DNA of 64,000 bases from Cupriavidus taiwanensis (GTDB taxonomy: Bacteria > Pseudomonadota > Gammaproteobacteria > Burkholderiales > Burkholderiaceae): the NCBI RefSeq assembly GCF_900250075.1, contig NZ_LT977072.1, positions 173,164-237,163 on the forward strand. The letters run 5' to 3'. Made by a program: the position numbers and the translations under genes. Position 1 is the stretch's first letter. Every line of letters starts with the position of its first letter. Shown here piece after piece: positions 58,557 to 64,000 of this stretch. The notes under the pieces are model-generated. The model saw only the letters and a list, made by a program, of their open reading frames with translations. It did no database searches and had not been told where the DNA came from.

Positions 58557-59014
58557 GGTAGCCGGTTGAAAGGACGCATGCTTCCACTGCAGCGCTCATC
58601 GCAGCTCGGGCATAGCGCCGTGTGTGCACGCCTGCGATCTCCAATGTTTACGCTCGACAACAAGACAGCCGTTCCAATATGAGATCCCAATGCTGGCGCT
58701 TGTTGGCAATGAGCGGAAGTGTCAAATGGCGTCGCAAGCCAACGGGCGTAAAGAAGACTTCCGAGGCTTCGGGTCAATGCGCCCAGAACCCCCGTGAAAT
58801 GCCCCATGGGTACCGGCCGCTCAAGTGGCACGGCCCTCTGAGCCCATCAAGGGATATCGAGGTCGCTGAAATTCCTTCCAGCATCTCGAACTTCAGATCG
58901 CTGACCACGCGGTAACTATATTGATCGGGCGTTAAGGAGCGATTCACAAAGGTTTACACATATCCGAGCCGCGCGTTCGAAGGGTTTCCCACGGGGCTGC
59001 TGCCGCAGCCCCTG
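58557..59014. other. Convergent spacer, no gene supported
   Basis: Lies between the ends of the XRE-cupin and MFS genes. No recognisable gene. Confidence 0.4.
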
Positions 59015-60343
59015 TCAGCGGGAACTGCGGCCCAACGACAGGAAGCCTATGATTCCCAAAAATGGCCCTGGCAAAAGCATCCAGGACGTTTTCATGCCCA
59101 GGTCCCCTTGTAACGTGGATACGAGGGTAATGGAAGCCACCGTCAGCGTAAATCCAATCGAGTTCTGAATGGCGAGTGCACCGCCGACCAAGGGCAGAGG
59201 GCATGTCCTGGCAGCTAGCGCTGAAAACTGCGGGGAATCCGCGACGACTGCCGCTCCCCAGATCAAGAAAAAGACCAACAGCCAACCCCGTGACAGCGCG
59301 TCTGCCGCGAACGGCAAGAGGAAGCAGCACACTCCTGAAATCGCGAGAGCGCTGAGCGCGACGCGGGCACTATCTACCCAACGGGTCAGCACGCCGCCGA
59401 ACACGCATCCAATGGCGCCAACCCCAATGATGGCGAAGGCCAGCGCTGAGATTCCCTGTGTTTCGAAAAGCGACGGCAGGGACGAGCGTGCAACGAGCAT
59501 GGGTAGTATTGTCCAGAACGCATAAAGCTCCCACATGTGCCCGAAATAGCCTAACGAAATCGCTCGGAACTGGGGATCGCGAAACGCGTGCAATGGATTG
59601 CCCGGATTCGGTCCGCCCGGGCGGCGCATAGGCAAGTGCGGTCCGTTGCCCAAGTAGATAACCATGACTGCCGCAATGCCTGCCAACACCGAAGAGCCAA
59701 CCATGACGTACTGCCACGGCCATTGTGCCGCCACAATGCGCAAGCCATGCGGCAGCGCGGCCCCTAAGGTCAGCATGCCCACCAGCAATGCAAGCGCTGC
59801 CCCTGCTCTATCGGGGGCCCAGCTAATAATCAGCTTCATCCCAATCGGATAGACGCCAGCGAGACATACGCCCACAGCAAACCTAAGTGCGATTGCCGCG
59901 GAGAAATCCCCTGACAAACACGAGAACCACGCGTTGAAAGCAGCACCAAGCAGTGCCGAAAGGCAAAAAATTCTGCTCGCGGAGAACCGGTCCGCGAGTC
60001 CGAATACGGCGAATACCAGGGTGCCCAGTATGAAGCCGCTCTGAACTGCCGCCGTGAGCATGCCAATGTTTGCAGCCGTCAGACCCCACGTTCTGGCAAG
60101 AACGTCGGCCGCGCTGTTGGCGCTGAACCAAAGCGAGGTTCCAAACAATTGCGCGGTGGCTATTGTCAATACAGGGTCGAGACGAAGCCATCCCGACTTC
60201 AAAGCAACATTTGAAGATTGAGCCATATTCTGGGAATGCATTCTGCTGCTGGCAGCGGACTTCATTCGCGGAATCAGCCAGCGCAGCACCTTTGATCGGC
60301 GAGCGGAAACGACGGAGCATCGCGTATGCGCTACTGTTTCCAT
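59015..60343 (-). CDS. MFS transporter
   Basis: 442 residues from ATG 60343 (403 from MAQSSNVALKSG at 60226). Twelve membrane helices; FGTSLWFSANSAADVLA at the start, motif A-like VFGLADRFSASRIFCLSALL and PDRAGAALALLVGMLTLGAA. It resembles the CynX/NarK-like group of uptake or efflux MFS carriers. The start at 60343 would overlap the upstream acetyltransferase by 13 bases, supporting one operon. Substrate unknown. Intact. Confidence 0.9.
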   Translation of the reverse strand: METVAHTRCSVVSARRSKVLRWLIPRMKSAASSRMHSQNMAQSSNVALKSGWLRLDPVLTIATAQLFGTSLWFSANSAADVLARTWGLTAANIGMLTAAVQSGFILGTLVFAVFGLADRFSASRIFCLSALLGAAFNAWFSCLSGDFSAAIALRFAVGVCLAGVYPIGMKLIISWAPDRAGAALALLVGMLTLGAALPHGLRIVAAQWPWQYVMVGSSVLAGIAAVMVIYLGNGPHLPMRRPGGPNPGNPLHAFRDPQFRAISLGYFGHMWELYAFWTILPMLVARSSLPSLFETQGISALAFAIIGVGAIGCVFGGVLTRWVDSARVALSALAISGVCCFLLPFAADALSRGWLLVFFLIWGAAVVADSPQFSALAARTCPLPLVGGALAIQNSIGFTLTVASITLVSTLQGDLGMKTSWMLLPGPFLGIIGFLSLGRSSR

Positions 60344-60870
60344 GCACCATCCGGGTCAGCACGATGGTCGATGTTGAGCTGCATGAAGACCAGATCCAGC
60401 CACTTGCCGAACTTCGTGCCAACCTCCTTCATCAAGCCGACCTGCTCGAAGCCCAGTTTCTCATGCAGACGGATCGAGCTCGCGTTACCTGCTTCGATCG
60501 CGCCAACCATGATGTGTTTGCCGAGTTCGCCCGCACGCTCGATAAGAGCTTTCATCAGCGAGCCGGCAATACCCTTGCCACGCTGGTCGTTTCGCACGTA
60601 CACCGAGTGCTCCACGGTATGGCGGTAGCCATCAAATGCCCGCCAATCCCCAAATGACGCATAGCCGACCACAACGCTAGTTGTGTCCAGCGCCACCAGA
60701 ACCGGGAAGCCGACCTGGCGCCGTGCGGACAGCCAGTCCAAGCGATTGGCCACATCGACAAGGACTTCATTCCAGATTGCCGTCGTGTTCTCCACAGCAT
60801 CGTTGTAGATTGCACATACCGCTTCCATGTCTTCCGACGTGGCATCTCGAATCGTTACTTCGATCATCAT
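60331..60870 (-). CDS. GNAT acetyltransferase, phosphinothricin-acetyltransferase-like
   Basis: 179 residues from the ATG at 60870, which has GAAGAGG ahead. PAT/Bar-type GNAT: TIRDATSEDMEAVCAIYNDA, then VENTTAIWNEV, DWRAFDGYRHTVEHSVYV, acetyl-CoA loop RNDQRGKGIAGSLM and SIRLHEKLGFEQVGLMKEVG. Transfers acetyl from acetyl-CoA to an amine, such as methionine sulfoximine or phosphinothricin-like amino acids. First of a two-gene unit with the MFS carrier. Natural substrate unknown. Confidence 0.92.
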   Translation of the reverse strand: MMIEVTIRDATSEDMEAVCAIYNDAVENTTAIWNEVLVDVANRLDWLSARRQVGFPVLVALDTTSVVVGYASFGDWRAFDGYRHTVEHSVYVRNDQRGKGIAGSLMKALIERAGELGKHIMVGAIEAGNASSIRLHEKLGFEQVGLMKEVGTKFGKWLDLVFMQLNIDHRADPDGAWKQ

Positions 60871-60947
60871 GTCCCTCTTCAATATGGTCAAAACTCTCCA
60901 CGCTGCCTGATTGGCGGCGGCATTGGATCCCTATGCGGTGGCCGAAG

Positions 60948-61468
60948 TCAGGCGCTCGCCTGCTCTTCCAGCAGCCAGATGCCGTGCTGCTCTACAGACA
61001 TGCATCCACCCACGCGCTCTAGGCAGCCGACTGCCCGAACACACGCGTCTGCCACCTCTTCGCCCTTCTCTATCAAGTGTTTAGCGAAGAGCCTGTGTAA
61101 GGGCTCTTCGGCGCGAAAATTGTGCGGCGTCAACACCATTGAAAACACCGGCGTGTCTGTTTCGAATTGCACGCGCATCAGCGCCTCCACGACGGCTTGC
61201 GCCACGAACTCATGCCGATAGATACCCCCGTCAACAACGAGCGCACTTCCGATAACCGCCACATAGCCCCCCGCGCCGCAAACCGTTTGGCGAACAACGG
61301 AATTTCGAATGGCCCGGGTACTTCGAAGAAGTCTACGGCATTGGTGTCCACGCCGAGTTCTACCATGCGGCGCAGGAATCCCTCGCGTGCATGCTCCAGC
61401 AGGGTTTTGTGCCACTCCGTCTGAATGAACGCCACACGGGTCGTGGGGGAAAAAATGTCTGTCTTCAT
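60948..61468 (-). pseudogene. ribH2: RibH2-type 6,7-dimethyl-8-ribityllumazine synthase, one frameshift
   Basis: From ATG 61468 (AGGAGATTGTT ahead): RVAFIQTEWHKTLLEHAREG, VDFFEVPGPFEIPLFAKRFA, then, after a shift, GYVAVIGSALVVDGGIYRHE, VVEALMRVQFETDTPVFSMV and LTPHNF. The pattern is that of type II lumazine synthases. The shift is one G too few in a run of six G (minus strand, near 61268-61273); restoring it gives a full-length protein ending LEEQASA. Either a phase change, recent loss or a sequencing error. Last gene of the symporter operon. Confidence 0.88.
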
Positions 61469-61479
61469 AACAATCTCCT

Positions 61480-61500
61480 GGCGGAGGGATCGCCTCCGCC
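61480..61500 (-). terminator. Hairpin between the symporter and ribH2 genes
   Basis: GGCGGAGG-CGATC-CCTCCGCC on the minus strand, perfect 8-base stem, directly between the symporter stop and the ribH2 ribosome site, without a T run. May be an attenuator or mRNA-processing hairpin rather than a full terminator. Confidence 0.4.
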
Positions 61501-61515
61501 CATATCACCCCGGTG

Positions 61516-62991
61516 TTATTGGGAAAGCGGAGCCGTCAGACCCGGGCGCTCGCTTCGCCGCGTCAGCAAGGTTACGATGATCAATGTCGCGATGTTCAGT
61601 ACCAGTGCGACAACGCCCGACATTCACGTCCTTCAGAGCATCCGGCAGAAATGGGAAGAGCGAAGCCACCGACTGCTTAGTCAGAGACACCCACGCAACC
61701 GTCGCCTCTCCCACGGCAATGCTAGTCATTGCCGCGACCGGCGTCACCGGATTATTCCGTTGCAAACTCATCACAAGGACCGGGAACAATTGGGTGACGA
61801 ACGCGTAAGCCATCAGCAGGAGTGCGACGATTGTCTTCCCGCCCTGGAGCGCGAAGAAGAGCCCGACTGCCATGATGCACGGTGCCATGCACTTACTCAG
61901 CTTTACGATCTCGGCGCTGCTGGCAGACGGGCGCAACGGACGATAGACGTTATTGGCCAGCATGGTTGACGACGTCATCAGAATCATGGACCCCGGCACT
62001 AGCGCTGTCAGAACGCCTGCCGCCCCGATGACACCGACAAACCATGGGTCGAAGGTTTGCAGAGAAATCTTCAATAGTGCGAGATCGATGTCGCTTCCTT
62101 TGAGCCCGGGAATCTGCAGAACTGCAGTAAATCCGACGAAGAAGATAACAGGAGCATCAACTGATAGATCGGCAGAACGTAGGCATTCTTGCGTAACACG
62201 ACGTCGCTATTTGCTGTGTAGGTCGCCATGAACATGTGTGGCCACATGTAGAAGCCCAGCGCCGAAAGCAGAACGGTCGAAACCAGCCACACTGGGCTCT
62301 CACCGGACTCGCGCAGGGCAAGAAAACCTGGCTTTGCTGCCTCGATGTCCGCAAACATCTGCCCCACGCCGCCGTGGTAGTGGAACGGCAGATAGAGGCC
62401 GAGGAACACGGCGACAAACATGACCAGCATGTCCTTGACCACCGACGTCCACGCGGACCCGTGTACGCCGGAGATTGCCACGTACAAGGCCACCACAAAG
62501 GCACCGATCCACATGCCGTGGCTGGAGTCGATGGCGCCATACGATGCAACGCTCACGATAATGCCAAGCCCCTTGAACTGCAACACCAGGTATGGCATCA
62601 GTGCCACAATGCCGACAACGGCGATCAGGATGCCCAGCGGCCGGCTGTCATATTTCGACGCGAAGAAGTCGGATTGAGAGATCAGGTTCTTCGCTTTGGC
62701 ATAGCGCCAGATCGGCGGTAACAGCCAGTACGACAGGACAAAGCAAAGGCTTCCATAGCCCAGCATGTAGTAGGCCGGGCCACCGTGGCCATACGCGTAT
62801 CCACTCGCCCCAAGAAAGACGAACGTCGTGTAGATTTCGCCGGCCATCAACAGGAACACGATTGCCGTGCCGAAACCCCGGCCGCCCACCGCCCATTCCT
62901 CCAGGCTCATGTTTTTTCCTCGCCTGGCCAGCAGACCGAGCGCGAGTGCCAGGGCAATGGCCCCAAAAATGAAGATCAGGGCGCTATTCAT
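61516..62991 (-). pseudogene. Sodium:solute symporter, two frameshifts
   Basis: From ATG 62991: LIFIFGAIALALALGLLARR, WAVGGRGFGTAIVFLLMAGE, SQSDFFASKYDSRPLG, FYMWPHMFMATYTANSDVVL. After YQLMLLL (near 62155) one base is missing; the next frame carries FDPWFVGVIGAAGVLTALVP, MTSSTMLANNVYRPL and LLLMAYAFVTQLFPVLV. Near 61611 an extra G shifts it again before the end TAPLSQ. With both repaired it is a full SSS-family carrier of about 490 residues. Coupled by ATGA overlap to the DUF3311 gene, its usual small partner. Confidence 0.88.
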
Positions 62992-63205
62992 ACATGCTCC
63001 TCAGCCGCGGTCCCGCGATCGTCGTGTGCCATACTATCGCGGTGAAAGATGATTGCCATCACAACTGACGTGAGTACGAGATTGAGGGACAGCCAGCCCA
63101 GCAGAAAGGGCATACCGAGAATCTGGGGGTAACGCGGTTCAGAAAGAATGGGCCTGTCAGCACGCCTGCGGCGGGTAGCAAGGCTAGTAAATGGATGGGG
63201 CGCAT
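62988..63205 (-). pseudogene. DUF3311 small membrane protein, one frameshift
   Basis: From ATG 63205 (AAAGGAG ahead): MRPIHLLALLPAAGVLTGPF then FLNRVTP; after one missing C in a short C run near 63125 the family text continues LGMPFLLGWLSLNLVLTSVV and ends EEHV overlapping the symporter start. DUF3311 proteins are two-helix partners of SSS symporters. Frameshift may be an assembly error. Confidence 0.8.
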
Positions 63206-63299
63206 CTCCATCTCCTTTGGTGGCAATAAACTTCCTACCCCGCTCAAGTTGGTGACCGACGGTACCAACTTGAACGGACCGGATTGAGCGGGACGTTGT

Positions 63300-64000
63300 C
63301 GTGCTTTTTGGAGTTGGCGAGCTCCTTGATGGATCGCATCTTTCACCATCTCGTCAAGGCAGGCAAGTCGCCGCTCATTTGCGACAGGTCCGATATCGCT
63401 GCTCGGCTCCAGCGCATGCCCCACCCGTATTGGCACCGTACCGAGCGAATGCTTCGACAAACTTGTCGTAGTCCTTGCGATGAACGAAGATGCGCGTAGG
63501 AGCAACGCATATCTGGCCGGCGTTGTTCAATTTCCCCTTTACGCAGGCGAGGGCTGCCGAGTCGGGATCCACATCATCGCAAACGATGACCGGCGCGTGA
63601 CCGCCCAACTCCAGAATCGCCGGCTTCATGTGTTGGGCTGTCAGGCCGGCCAGGTGTTTGCCGACAGGCGTGGAGCCAGTAAACGTAACGGCACGGACGA
63701 CCTGGCTTGCGATCAGGTACGACGAGATCATTCCCGGATCTCCAAATACGAGGTTCAGCACACCATCAGGAAGTTTGGCATCGTGGTAGGCCTGGGCCAA
63801 CATCACGGCTCCCGCAGGCGTTTCCTCAGCGGCCTTGAGAATGATCGAACATCCGGCAGCGAGTGCACCACGCACCTTGCGTGAGGGAGAACTCATTGGG
63901 AAATTCCACGGCGTGAATGCAGCAATCACGCCGATGGGTTCGCGGATCACTGTATGCCGCATGGGCGGCTCTGCGGGGATCACACGTCCGTAGAGCCGCT
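63300..64000 (-). pseudogene. Second aldehyde dehydrogenase, frameshifted and truncated; 5' end outside the window
   Basis: Enters from the right edge (RLYGRVIPAEPPMRHTVIRE) and shows GVIAAFTPWNFPMSSPSRKV, VTFTGSTPVGKHLAGL, catalytic Glu in LELGGHAPVIVCDD and catalytic Cys in NNAGQICVAPTRIF, as in succinate-semialdehyde-type dehydrogenases. A frameshift follows ARYG (near 63440), and the next frame (GHALEPSSDIGPVANERRLA) breaks off after KDAIHQGA; the final third of the enzyme is absent. Unlike the single-base shifts downstream, this deletion cannot be a base-call error. Confidence 0.85.

Noticed and set aside
60331..60870. True phosphinothricin resistance gene
   Set aside because: PAT-like GNAT proteins are common and often act on other amines; nothing in the context supports the herbicide as natural substrate.

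Overview
The window looks like an accessory region of a secondary replicon (megaplasmid or chromid) of a Burkholderiaceae bacterium, most likely of the Cupriavidus/Ralstonia lineage. Reasons are a GntP permease with a sigma-54 regulator, a Bug-type binding-protein relic, a PHB depolymerase relic, a tbu/tmo-type toluene monooxygenase operon, a KfrA-like plasmid coiled-coil protein and an H-NS-like protein. The genus is an inference. Mobile-element remains are dense: IS3, IS5, IS21, IS110, IS256, ISL3 and ISNCY families plus one complete-looking group II intron. Many non-IS genes are broken too, so this reads as an insertion and deletion graveyard in which blocks of intact genes survive.

Layout. 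1-2.8 kb: GntP permease (cut by the left edge) and divergent sigma-54 activator. 2.8-4.9 kb: Bug, IS3 and cellulose synthase relics. 5.3-6.1 kb: secreted GH12 endoglucanase. 6.5-8.9 kb: translationally coupled HemN-like radical SAM enzyme and methyltransferase. 9.1-16.4 kb: plasmid-type genes, with an IS21 element splitting a kfrA-like gene. 16.7-19.5 kb: group II intron with reverse transcriptase inserted antisense in a small ORF. 19.8-27 kb: phaZ relic, an unusual class II-shaped CAU tRNA, an M30-type metallopeptidase lipoprotein and a cytochrome P450. 27.6-31.6 kb: IS relics around a secreted pectin lyase.

31.4-39.6 kb: a toluene monooxygenase operon (alpha, gamma, Rieske ferredoxin, effector and beta subunits intact; reductase broken) with a phenol hydroxylase relic and a Crp/Fnr regulator relic, lying between two outward-facing ISL3 fragments. 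Two very small secreted-peptide genes sit at its right edge. 42.2-49.4 kb: the most interesting block, a tightly packed cluster of sulfotransferase, MFS exporter, stand-alone condensation-domain protein, GMC oxidoreductase and class III aminotransferase, facing an APS-kinase-like gene. It looks like a pathway for a sulfated, exported small molecule that I cannot match to a known product.

50-64 kb: a DUF2165 membrane protein, an orphan protein, an aldehyde dehydrogenase, an IclR regulator and an XRE-cupin regulator, then a minus-strand block (aldehyde dehydrogenase, DUF3311, sodium:solute symporter, RibH2-type lumazine synthase, GNAT acetyltransferase, MFS). Several genes of that block carry single-base shifts in short G/C runs, which could be sequencing errors or real decay. 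No CRISPR array or rRNA gene was seen.
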